From assembly GCA_019925795.1 (NCBI GenBank), contig CM034314.1, positions 78,178,780 to 78,242,779 of the forward strand: a stretch of DNA of 64,000 nucleotides. Direction: 5' to 3'. Position numbers and translations under genes: made by a program. Below the pieces are notes generated by a model. It worked only from the letters and a program-made list of their open reading frames with translations. It was not told the DNA's origin and ran no database searches. Source of the stretch: Dendrobium chrysotoxum. Taxonomy: Eukaryota > Streptophyta > Magnoliopsida > Asparagales > Orchidaceae. How positions within the stretch are numbered: the stretch's first letter is position 1; the number at the start of each line of letters is the position of its first letter. Shown piece by piece: positions 25,701 through 38,900 of the stretch.

Positions 25701-28700
25701 CTCTACCTTTCTTATTATGAACCATTAGCCTGAGTCCTTCTGAGATTGTTTATGGGTTCAAACCTAGGCAGCCGTTAGATCTCATACCCATGTGCCCTAG
25801 GTATAGGATTTTTGAGTCTGCATCATCATTTGCATCACATATGCATGAACTTCATAAAGAAATTGCATGACAAATTGAAAAGAGCAATAATGATTACAAA
25901 TTACATGCTGATCTGAAACGAAAATTTAAAACTTTTGATGTTGGTGACTCTGTGATGGTGCGGATTCGTCCGGAACGGTTCCCGCAGGGAACGGTTAAGA
26001 AATTGCATGCTAAGAGTGCTGGACCATTCAAGATAATTAAAAAAATCAATGATAATGCTTATGTGGTAGACCTTCCTGCTGAGTTCAACATCAATCCCTC
26101 CTTTAACATAGAAGATCTAGTTGCATATGAAGGTCCGGATTTCAATCCGCCCAACCCCAAACCAGCCGCCGGTCGCTCCCCTCCCTTTCCCTCCCTTTGG
26201 TTTCCTAAATTAGCATGGTCCCTATTTAGAAAGGATTTGAATTCAAAATCAATTTGAATTAAATCTGGAAACCTTCCTAATTTATTAAACTTATTTTAGG
26301 AAATTTTCCTAATTTAATCCAATTTGAATTTAAATTCAAATAGGATTAAATCAATTCCTTTCCTAAACTAATATCCCAAATTAGGCAACCCAAATTAATT
26401 CCCCAATTCCCTCCATCTCTCCCTAATGCCGCCGGCCCCCATACCTTGCCGCCGCCCCCTCTCTCCCCTCCTCTCTTTCCAATCTTTCTCTAATCAATAA
26501 ATCCTATTTCCTTTTCTAACTTCCACCTAATTTCAAAATCTGAAAATAATTTCAGGTTTGGAAATTTTAAACTCTCCTAACCCTAACCCTAGCTCTACAA
26601 ACAATTTTCCCTCCCTAGCCCTACCTTGGCCGCCCACTTCCCCTAGCCCTCTCTACTTGATTTTCAAAGGGAAATCTCTAATCCCTTGGAAGGAACCTTC
26701 AAGGACAACAAAGCTACATCAACTTCACCTCCTCTATGTCTTAAGAAGCATGAATGGAAGTCCGCCCATGGGATTCGGGCTTGGTGCTTGACGATCAAGA
26801 CAATATCGACGTACTCCGCTCCCCCTTCTTCGACGTGGGATTTGGCTACGAGACTACCGTCGAAGAGTACTTAGAGCGAATCCACGTTTCCTTGGTTGAT
26901 ACTATCGACGATCAAAGGTTCAAAGGATAGTGGATTACCGTCGGTTGATTCACACCCGCCATCCCTCCGACTACTTCACCATTTCCCTTCAAAAGCTACC
27001 TCAATCGTCTTCTACAAATCATCACCGGTACCATTGACAATTCAAAGGAGTTCCTTCGGCGACGATTCCTCTCTAAGTAAGGGTTGACTTTTCTTCCCTT
27101 TTCAATTCCCTCTTCGTTCTTCTAACCTTGTAGGTAGTGGCAGAATCGCAAGGGATCGCTCCACTTAAATCTTGCCAAAGCATAGTAAACGTAGGGGGAT
27201 GAGTTATTGATTTTCTATGTTTCTAATCTCATTGTTAGAGTAGGAATTTTGAATGAACTCTTATCATTACGCATGTTGTTGAATTTCTAGTTTATTTTGT
27301 TTGTCCAAGTGCTTGGCTAGTGATTTGGCCTAAACGTAGGCATCTGTCTCTAGTTTTATTTTATCGTTCTAACAGCTAGTGATTGTATCCTTAATGTTCT
27401 AAACAAGAAATCGTGCAATAATCTATTTCATTCATTTTAATCACGTAGTCCTATATTACTTTATCTTAAAGTCCAAAACTAATAATCGATGTTGGGTACA
27501 CAATTTTTCACTTGGAATAACTTTATAATCTTTGCAATCTAAACGATTTAATTTTCTTATAAGAAAATAATCAATCTGAGTTTTACTATATCCATTTTTA
27601 TAAGTGATGAGATGCTCATCTCTTTTCTTAAATAAGGTATTAGCAATTAAAAAATCATAAGCTAAAGAAAAATCTAATATGGTCTTACCACCTTCATTTA
27701 TCGTTCCAAACCCATGGCCACTATGAATGCTTTTAAAATCATCTATCTCTCTACCAATATGTTCATTTAAATCTACTCCAATAAAAACTCTTTCTTCTAG
27801 AGGTATCTTTTATATTAATTCTTTTAAGTCATTTCAAATTTTTAATTTGGACCCCATATCCAAACCTACTTGAGGAGCATAAGCACTTATAATATTAACA
27901 ATTTTAGCATCAACAATAATCTTTAAAGCTATAATTCTATCTCTAATTCTTTTAATTTTTATAACGTTATCCTTCAAACTTATATCGATAATAACACCTA
28001 CACCTTTTCTAGTACGACTCATACCCGAATATCATAGTTTAAATCCTAAACTATCAATCTCTTTAGCCTTCTCTCCATCCCATTTAGTTTTCTTAATGCA
28101 CAGAATATTTATCTTCCTATGAATCATAATATTTATTAATTTCATTAATTTTCCTGTAAGGGAATTTATATTCTAAGTTCCTGTCCTAATTTTAGTTTCA
28201 TAGACTAGCTTCTTTGCCCACATCCGTTCTTGATGTGAGAACCCTTGCTTATTTAACATTGCACCCGGACGCCGATGCAGCGGCCCTTGCACACTTGTCA
28301 CTGTATTCAGGCCATATAACGCGTCGCTTCCAGGGGATGCCCTAGCATTAATACAAATTTTTAAAGGATTTATGTCATAATTATTCAACAAGTTTTACGC
28401 TGGTTGTCGACTACCTAACACAACCCTCCACTTTTCTCATCCAGGACTTGGGACCTGGCAACGACAGTGTTAAAGATGCAATGTAACTTAGATATTTTCT
28501 AAATTTATGTATATCAAAACCATTAATTGTGGCTCATTTAATGGTGTTTTGTTTAGCAGTCTTTTTGGGGTTTTAAAGCAGAATGAAAGGGAGTAGTAAT
28601 TTTTAAGTGTAATGTATAGCTAGCTAATCAAATCTATAGTTATTGACAAACTAGACAAAAACCTTTGGAAGGATTATGTTTGAGATATAGGGTTGTAAAT

Positions 28701-29865
28701 GAGTTGAGCTGAATACTATCATATTCAAAGTCTTTTTTCTTTTAATTTTATCATCTATCTCGAGGTGAGATGGGATATGACACAAGTTTTAAAATTTTGT
28801 TCAATCTTATTTATTTATCTTTTATTCAACTTTAGCCAAAATTAATTACCGGAGTTAAATGTGGTCGTTATTTTTTTTGTTAAATAAAGCATAATTAACT
28901 TATTTTGCTTTCTTATCCTCATCAACTCTTATTTTATGAATAATTTTTTTTCCTTAATCCTTTGTCATTAATTATATTGACTTGTGTTCTTGATGCATCC
29001 TCTATCATCCTTTTTATATGCACAAACCCTCAATATCTATTTTCACTTTTCTTAATTAGGTCTTATCTTAACACTTTATAATTTATAACTATTTCTCAAT
29101 ATATCTTTAGTTTAACTATATTCATCTTAGCATTATCATTTTAGTCAAACTCATCTTAGCTATCAGTAATTTCTTTATCTCTCATCAGTTAAATTAATGT
29201 AGCTTAATGATCCAATTACAATTTTAGGAAATTTCTTCTATCAATCTTAAGCAATTAACAGTTGTCATGATATTCTTATAATCACTAACACTTTTAATAC
29301 ACTTATCTTGTCTCCATGATATCTTGGAAGCTATATTCTCATTTATACCCCATTCTTCTATATGAATACTTAAATCTAAATTGATTTTTTTGATACCTAA
29401 ACTTAGTGCACATAGGTTTTTCACTTGACTTTTTGATATTATTTATTGTTAATTATTATTTACTCATTAACTAAATTGTATATCACGTTTTTTTTGTTCC
29501 GCCAATCTTAAGCCCTTTCTTTAAAACTTTCCTCTATTTGTTTTAACTTTTTCCTTATTGTGTTATTGACAATTACTATACGCCATGTAATTCACTTAGT
29601 ATCTTAGGTAATCATTTCTACTGGCAATAGAAAAAAATTGCATATTTAATATGCCAATTCTTAATGCATTGAATGCTAGAAATCTTATTGAAAATAATTT
29701 TAAAGTGGTTGAAAATTTTAAATCAATTGTTGCAAATTCATTATCAAACTATAAATTGTTGGGATTTTGTTTCATTGTCTCTACTTTCAAGTCAACTATA
29801 GCCATTATGACTTAGTATTTTTATTGGCAATCAAGCATCGATCATGCAATCATTAGTAGCATCAA

Positions 29866-29935
<70 letters not shown>

Positions 29936-32900
29936 CTAAAGATTATGTTATCTATTAGTAAGGGGTTTTATTTTTAATTAGAGGCATTGGTTCAAACCAC
30001 ACATAATTTTTTTTATTTTAATTTCAATTTTCTTGGTGGCAATGGTGGTGACTGCGAAATGGGCCCATGGCCTGGCTCTGAGCCTAGTATGGTTATCCTA
30101 CTCAAGCCCATACTAATTTTGGACAACTTATTAGGACTTTTATCGGGTCGAGCTCATGGGGCATGGGCTTATGTTTCGATCCAATCTAATTGCTAACCTT
30201 TCATCTTAAGCTAAAGCTTAGCTTTTATGCCTCTTATTTAGGGGGTTAACTTAAGATGATGTTTGTGCTCACCTATTAACATGAAAGTTGTAACTTTGTT
30301 TTTTCTCTATCTTCTTTATAATTATGACGGGCCTTATTTCCTCCAACAAAAGTCTGGTTATGCACGTTCTTATTTTAGATTTTCTTAGAATTTCTTTGGC
30401 AGGCTTCTTAATGTAACTAACCATCTTATTCACATTAAATGTGATTGATGTAGGACTATGATGCTTTAGATGAGAATAACAAGGATTAGCACGATTTAAT
30501 GAAAGAGCAAGTTTTAATTACGTTACTAGCAATTGGAACGACAAAATAAAACAAGAAAGGGGTGCTTGCGTTTAGGCTAAATTACTTGCAAAATACTAGA
30601 ACAAACAAATAATTGAGAAATTCAAAGATTATGCTTACATGATAAACATTCAATCATTATCCCTCACTTAACAACGAGATTAATAGCAAAGAAAATACAC
30701 TCAATAAAACCCTACGTTTACTAAGCTTTAGCAAAATTAAGCAGAGCGATCCCTTGCGTTTCTGTCACCACCTACAAGGTTAGAGAACAAAGAAGTAGTT
30801 GAAAAGAGAAGAAAAGTTCACTCTTATTTGGAAAGGAATCGTCGCCGAAAGAAGTCCTTTGGTTTGCTAATGGTGCCGGTGATGATTTGTAGAAGATGAT
30901 TGATGTAGCCTTTGAAGGAAAACGATGAAGTAGCCGGAGGAATGACGGGCGTGAATCGACCGACGATAGTCCACCGTCCTTTGAATCTTTGATCGTTGAT
31001 TGTATCAACTAAGGGGATGTGGATCCGCTCGAAGTATTCTTCGATGGTGGTTTCATAGTCAAATCCTACGTCGAAGAATGGGGAGCGGAGTATGTCAATG
31101 TTGTCTTGATCGTCAAGCACCAAGCCCGAATCCCAACGGCGGACTTCCATTCATGCTTCTTGTGGAGTAGATGGAACGAAGAAGTCATTTGCTTGCTGGC
31201 CTTGAAGGTTCTCCTCAAGAGAATAATGATTTCCCTTAGGAGAAACAAGGAGGGGCTAGGAGTGGTGGGCGGCCAAGGTAGGGAGAGAGGGAAAGAATTG
31301 GTTCAGGTTTTGGAGAGTTTGGGTTAGGGTTGTGAGGAAATTATAATTTCCAAATCTGAAACTAATCTCAGATTTTGAAATTAGGAGGGAATTAAAATAA
31401 GGAAATAGGAATTAATGAATAGGGAAGGATTGGAGAGAGGAGGAGAGAGAGGGGCGGCGGCATGAGCATGGGGCCGGCGGCATTAATAGGGTGGGGAGGG
31501 ATTTGTGGTGATTGATTTGGGATTCTAAATTGGGATTTAGAAAATAGGAAAGATATAATTAAATCCCATTCAATTAAAAATTGATTTGATTGAGATTTCA
31601 AGACTTTCCAAAAATAGATTTCATATATTAAGAAAGATTTTGAATTTTAAATCCCTTGGATTTGAATTCAAAATTTAATCTTAAATATAATTAATCCACA
31701 TTAGGAAATAAGAAAAGAAAGAGGAGAGGGGGTGGGCAAGGGGCGGCGGCTTGGGAGGGGGTGGTGACCGGTCGGGTAAGGTGGTAGGGAGGTGGGCCGT
31801 GGGGTGTAAGGGGAGATTTGGGGGCTGATTTGAGGGGTAGGCCGGCGGCTTTGGGGAGGGGAAGGGGATTGAGGTAAGGTGGTGGTGGTTAGGAAGGGAA
31901 GAAGAAAATAAAGAACTAAAACCACGAACCCGACACGTCTAGGTTGGTGGGTGATGCATCATTCTCCCTCTCCTAGGGATCCTCCTCAATAGCTCTCAAC
32001 TCTCAATCTCTCAAGACAAGAGTGCAGGAAATTTTTTTATCAAATTTATTCATTAACTTGAAATGATACAATAGTGGCCTATAAATAGCCTCATGAGAGA
32101 AATAAAAAGAAAAGACTCAAATGCCCACATTGGGCTTACAAACACTCCGCCCTTAAGTAAGGGTAAAACAGTAAACTAAAATAAAAGAAACAAAATAACA
32201 TAATAAACTCAGAAATACAAAGACTCGATCGTGGCCGTAGATCGACAGCCACGTCTACGATAAACTTTCCAAGTGTGGATGTCCTCATCATTTTTCCGGG
32301 GTGGAAGAAAGCTCGACTCCGTCGAGTAAGTAACTTTGGTGCTGTCATAGAACTCCAATGCATCTGGATCCAGCTGCTGCAACTCATCGCGATCCAACCA
32401 AGTATCCTCCGACTCGAGTTTACCTTTGCACCTAATCAAGTACCTTCGTCGTCCACCTTCCTTTGTAGAGATGATTTCATCGCTCAAGATCGTGTCCACT
32501 TTATCTGCTATGGGTGATTTAGGGATATCTGGGAGTGGAGGTAGGTTAGGGATCTCACAAGGTGGGGTCACACAAGGCTGTTGTATAAGTGGGTTTGGCG
32601 GATTAAAATCCGGACCTTCATATGCCACTAGATCTTCTATGTTAAAAGAGGGATTGATGTTGAACTCCGCAGGAAGATCTGCTACATAAGCATTGTCATT
32701 GATTTTCTTAAGTATTTTGAATGGACTAGCACTTTTGGCATGCAATTTCATAACTGTTCCTTGTGGGAACCGTTCCGGACGAATCTGCACCATCACGGAA
32801 TCACCAACCTCAAAAGTTTTAAATTTTCGTTTCAAATCAGCACATAATTTATAATCAGTATTGCTCTTTTTAATTTGTCGTGTAATTTCCTTATGGAGTT

Positions 32901-35900
32901 CATGCAGATGTGATGCAAAAGATGATGTAGACTCAGAAATCCTATACCTAGAACACATAGGAATGAGATCTAAAGGTTGCCTAGGTTTGTACCCGTACAC
33001 AATCTCAGAAGGACTTAGGCCTGTGGTTCGGTTAATAGAATTGTTATATGCAAATTCAGCAGTGAGTAAAATGGAATCCCAATCCTTGACATGCTCGCCA
33101 ACCAGAGACCTTAATAGATTACCTACACTTCTATTAACTACCTCGGTCTGACTATCGGTTTGTGGATGAAAGCCAGTAGAGAATTGCAATTTAGTGCCTA
33201 ATTTCATCCATAGGGTTTTCCAAAAATAGCTAGTGAGCTTAACGTCCCTATCAGACACAATGGTCTTGGGTAGGCCATGAAGACGGACCACCTCATTGAA
33301 GTAAAGTTTGGCAATATGGGAGGCATCAGAAGTTTTGAAACATGGTATAAAATGAGCCATCTTGGAAAACCTATCAACTACGACACAAATGACATCATTT
33401 TTGCGAAGAGTCTTAGGCAGGCCTAAAATAAGGTCCATGCTAACGTCCTGCCAGGGACAACTGGGGACAGACAACGGAGTGTAAAGACCAGTATTCTGCT
33501 TCCGCTGCTTGGCTAGCTGACATGTGTGACATCGACTAACCAACCGACCGATGTCTCTCTTTAGGCTGGGCCAAAAGAAACGATACTCCATGGATTCTAT
33601 AGTTTTATCCCGTCCGAAGTGCCCAGCGAGGCCTCCGGCGTGGAGTTCCTAGACCAGAAATTTCCTTAAAGAGGTACTTAGGATACAAAGCTTTTGGCCT
33701 TTGAAAAGATAACCATCCTCCATAAGGAAATCGTCCACAAGGCGCGTGCTGCCTGTGGACAAGAGAGAGTAGGTTTCCTTGAAGTCGGGGCAGTCCAGAT
33801 AGTCCATTTTCATTTGGTCAAAACCCACGACTTCAGCCCTCAACTCGAAGGTAGTCATCATACGGCGACTGAGGGCATCAGCAGCTTTATTCTCAACTCC
33901 CGCCTTATGCCTAAGGGTATACGTGTACTCTTGAAGGAATTCTCCCCATCAACCATGGCGAGCATTTAGTTTCTTTTGGGAGTTGATATATCGAAGAGCT
34001 TTGTGATCCGAAAAGATGAACTCTTGCGGGAGCAAGTAGTGTCGCCAATAACGGAGGGATTGAATCACGGCATAGAACTCCTTGTCATAAGTGGAATATC
34101 GCTGCCGGATATCGTTCAGTTTCTCACTGAAATATGCTACAGGATGACCTTCCTGGGAGAGGACTCCTCCAATCCCGACCCCCGAAGCGTCGCCGATCAC
34201 TTTGGAGAAGTCAGGAAGTCTCATCACTGGGGCCTCCACCATTCGTTTCTTAATGTCCTCAAAAGCTCTGGTGGCGGCCAGGGTCCAGTGAAAATCACCC
34301 TTTTTAAGACAATTAGTGATAGGAGATACGATTGTACTGAAGTTTCGTATGAATCTCCTATAGAAGGTGGCCAATCCGTGGAAGCTGCGGACTTCCTGGA
34401 TGTTTTGAGGAAGAGGCCACTCAACTATGGCTTTCACCTTCTCAGGGTCAGCAGAAACCCCACGAGCCGATACGATAAACCCTAGAAAGATGACTTGATC
34501 TATGAGGAAAGTACACTTCTTGGGATTAGCGTATAATTGTTCCTTCCTTAAAAAACAGAATAGACTTGCTTTAGGTGGTCAAAATGTTGCTCCACAGAAT
34601 GATTATAAATAAGTATGTCGTCGAAGTAGACAATGACAAACTTACCCATAAAAGGGTGCAACACTTGAGTCATAATTCTCATGAAGGTGCTCGGGGCGTT
34701 ACTCAACCCGAAAGGCATGACTATCCATTCATAAAGACCGTCCTTGGTCTTGAAAGCAGTTTTCCACTCATCACCGGGTCGGATCCGGATCTGGTGGTAT
34801 CCACTCTTAAGGTCGATCTTGGAAAAGAGAGTGGCACCCGTCATCATATCAAGCATATCATCTAATCGTGGGATGGGAAAACGATATTTGACGGTGATTT
34901 TGTTGATAGCTCGACTATCAACACACATTCTCCAAGATCCGTCCTTCTTAGGAGTGAGAAGGGCGGGCACCGTGCAGGGACTAAGACTTTCCTTAATGAA
35001 GCCTCGCTGCAGTAACTCGTCTACCTGCTTCTTAAGTTCGGCATGTTCCGTGGGGTTCATGCGATAGTGTGGCAGGTTTGGGAGGGAGGCTCCAGGAACT
35101 AAGTCTATAGCATGCTGAATGTCTCGGAGTGGGGGTAACTGATCCGGGAGATCATCCGGGAAGACGTCAGCAAATTATCTTAAGATAGGTTGGACTTCCT
35201 GGGGAATGGGGTCATCAGATTCTGTGGGAATTTCACGACCCACTAAAGCATGTAGGGGTGCACCACGAGTGACCTCAGAGTCCAGTACCTTGGCTGTGAC
35301 CAGGTTTAGTCCCTTCTTGGACTTAAGGGGGTGGGGTTTGGGTTCTTCCTTGATCCGGGGCTGCAATGGTAAAAGCTTGATCTTTTTAACCGCATGTTCA
35401 AACACGCAAATGTTTGAACGCCCATAGATGTGGACATCATTATCGAAAATCCAAGGTCGCCCTAACAAAATTTGTCCAACATCCATAATCAAGACATCGC
35501 ACCACACATTCTCCTTATAAGTGGCAAAGGAGATAGGTACGAGACTTCGTTCTTTCACCTCCAAGGCAGTGGAGTTGACCCAAGCTACCTTATACGGACT
35601 TGGGTGAGGAACGACAGAAAGGCCTAGTTTGGACACCATGCTGGAGGAGACAGCATTGATGCAACTGCCACTATCTACGATGACTTTACAGTTTTTATCT
35701 TTGATTTTGGTGTAGGTGTGAAAGATTGAAGTCCTACGCCAGTCATCAGAGGGAACAGGGTGTGACAGTGCACATCTCACCACGTAGATGGGAGATGTGT
35801 CCAACTTCTGAATGCAATGGAGGACGGCGATGTCATCGTCCTCTTCGAAGAAATCACCCTCATCTTCGACTTGGTGAACCTGATCAACCTCGGGCTCAGG

Positions 35901-38900
35901 ATCCTCCTCAGTAATCTCCTCAATAATGGAAACTTTGTAAGGACTGGAGCACTGAGAAGCGATATGCCCATACCCCTGGCATCGAAAGCACTTGGTCCCG
36001 GGACTGGACCGAGGGGTATCCGGAGTGGGATGTTTACTTCTAAAATCAGGTTGGGGTGCCAGGGAACCCGTGGGAGGTCGGGTGCTACTACCCGGCGTAG
36101 GTCGGGTAGTAGAGGAGTGCGGGGTGGAACTACCAGACGGTCTGTAGGAGGGTCTTGGGTCGTGGTGACGGCTAGAATGCTGGGATCGACTCTCCTCTAG
36201 GTCAAGTACTAAACTATACGCATTCTCCAGGGTCGTGACATTCCGGGCGAACAGCTCGTTGCGAAGGTCCTCTCGCAACCCGGTACGAAACATGGATAGA
36301 ATCTGCGCAGGGGTAGTGGAGGTCTCCCCTTCACAACGAATCAGAAAATCATCGAAGGAAGCGATGTAATCCTTGACGGGTTTGCTACCCTGAGTTAGTC
36401 TATGCCACCTATCTAAGAGCCTAGGGAAGTACGAGGGAGGCAAGTACTTTTGCTTAAGCTCTCGCTTCATGGATAACCAGTCAGTGATGGGGTACTCGTT
36501 ACGGGACTCCCTAAGGCTTTCTAAGTTAGACCAGAACTGACTAGCCCTATCAATGAGCTTCATACTAGCGAAATTGACCTTTCTAGACTCGGAGATGTCA
36601 TACCACCTAAAGAAACTATCCATACCTTTGATCCAATCCAGAAAGAGCTGGGGATTGAGGGTACCATCGAAAGTAGGTGCATCGACCTTAATATTCTTCA
36701 TCAGGGGATGATCAGGGTCGTGGTGGTGTTCTTGCCTATGGTGGGGGACTCAATGAGGAGCTCGAGGGGGTCCCTCATCCATAAAAGGATCGTCCTCGTA
36801 CATAGAGGGTGGCCTAGAAGGGGTATACGGAATCGGGTGGCTCCTACCATGCTCTATGGTGTCAAGTCTGTCGGTGGTGGCTCTACGAAAATCAGCGAGA
36901 TCAGCTTGGTTTTCCTTTAGTTGTTGGCTCATAGCATTCATTTGACCTACCAGTAGGTCTAAAGTCCTTCCAATTTGTTCGGGGTCCATTGCTAAGCACT
37001 AGGGAAGGTTTAGGGGTGACAATTAAGAGTGGACAGCAAGTGTAAGTGCAGGAAATACACCCTAAGATGTCACTAACTGCTGCAGGAAACCTTAGGACAA
37101 CACTCTATACTATGGTGTTAAGGCTCCTAACAAGTAACAAGGTTGTAGGGTTAAGACCAGCACTTAGACACTAAAAAAAAGACCTTAAAGTTCACTAAAT
37201 GTATGCAGAAATTTAATGGATAGCAAACATAAATGGAGATTTAAACAATTTAAAGGATGCGATGCATGCAAAACTAACTAGGCTAGCAAGGTAGCAATCT
37301 AGGATGAATTTCTATCATGCAAACCTAGGTTAACCATGCTCTGATACCAGATGATGTAGGACTATGATGCTTTAGATGAGAATAACAAGGATTAGCACGA
37401 TTTAATGAAAGAGCAAGTTTTAATTACGTTACTAGCAATTAGAACGACAAAATAAAACAAGAAAGGGGTGCTTGCGTTTAGGCTAAATTACTTGCAAAAT
37501 ACTAGAACAAACAAATAATTGAGAAATTCAAAGATTATGCTTACATGATAAACATTCAATCATTATCCCTCACTTAACAACGAGATTAATAGCAAAGAAA
37601 GTACACTCAATAAAACCCCACGTTTACTAAGCTTTAGCAAAATTAAGCGGAGCGATCCCTTGCGTTTCTGTCACCACCTACAAGGTTAGAGAACAAAGAA
37701 GTAGTTGAAAAGGGAAGAAAAGTTCACCCTTATTTGGAAAGGAATCGTCGCCGAAAGAAGTCCTTTGGTTTGCTAATGGTGCCGGTGATGATTTGTAGAA
37801 GACGATTGATGTAGCCTTTGAAGGAAAATGATGAAGTAGCCGGAGGAATGACGGGCGTGAATCGACCGACGATAGTCCACCGTCCTTTGAATCTTTGATC
37901 GTCGATTGTATCAACCAAGGGGATGTGGATCCGCTCGAAGTATTCTTCGATGGTGGTTTCATAGTCAAATCCTACGTCGAAGAATGGGGAGCGGAGTATG
38001 TCAATGTTGTCTTGATCGTCAAGCACCAAGCCCGAATCCCAACGGCGGACTTCCATTCATGCTTCTTGTGGAGTAGATGGAACGAAGAAGTCGTTTGCTT
38101 GCTGGCCTTGAAGGTTCTCCTCAAGAGAATAATGATTTCCCTTAGGAGAAACAAGGAGGGGCTAGGAGTGGTGGGCGGCCAAGGTAGGGAGAGAGGGAAA
38201 GAATTGGTTCAGGTTTTGGAGAGTTTGGGTTAGGGTTGTGAGGAAATTATAATTTCCAAATCTGAAACTAATCTTAGATTTTGAAATTAGGAGGGAATTA
38301 AAATAAGGAAATAGGAATTAATGAATAGGGATGGATTGGAGAGAGGAGGAGAGAGAGGGGCGGCGGCATGAGCATGGGGCCGGCGGCATTAGTAGGGTGG
38401 GGAGGGATTTGTGGTGATTGATTTGGGATTCTAAATTGGGATTTAGAAAATAGGAAAGATATAATTAAATCCCATTCAATTAAAAATTGATTTGATTGAG
38501 ATTTCAAGACTTTCCAAAAATAGATTTCATATATTAAGAAAGATTTTGAATTTTAAATCCCTTGGATTTGAATTCAAAATTTAATCTTAAATATAATTAA
38601 TCCACATTAGGAAATAAGAAAAGAAAGAGGAGAGGGGGTGGCAAGGGGCGGCGGCTTGGGAGGGGGGTGGTGACCGGTCGGGTAGGGTGGTAGGGAGGTG
38701 GGCCGTGGGGTGTAAGGGGAGATGTGGGGGCTGATTTGAGGGGTAGGCCGGCGGAGGGGAAGGGGATGGAGGTAAGGTGGTGGTGGTTAGGAAGGGAAGA
38801 AGAAAATAAAGAACTAAAACCACGAACCCGACACGTCTAGGTTGGTGGGTGATGCATGATTCTCCCTCTCCTAGGGATCCTCCTCAAAAGCTCTCAACTC

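Larger units (their letters stand above)
25546..28475 (-). mobile_element. LINE (RTE-like) split by gypsy remnant
   Basis: The LINE 5' end, endonuclease region (27459-28475) and 3' tail (25546-25714) are present on the minus strand. They are flanked by the 10-bp duplication ATGCAATGTA at 25536-25545 and 28476-28485, so both parts belong to one insertion. The 5' part encodes YETKIRTGTWN-like sequence (broken) and the endonuclease block MSRTRKGVGVIIDISLKDNV. The whole reverse-transcriptase middle (matching about 41250-43210 of the longer LINE) is missing and is replaced by 25715-27458. Confidence 0.88.

Noticed and set aside
31019..31327. Open frames repeated at 31019-31327 and 37895-38233
   Set aside because: They are identical because they lie in the two LTRs of element 2. 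They resemble no gene.
33976..34485. 169-codon plus-strand frame
   Set aside because: It is a shadow of the element 2 RNase H frame on the minus strand.
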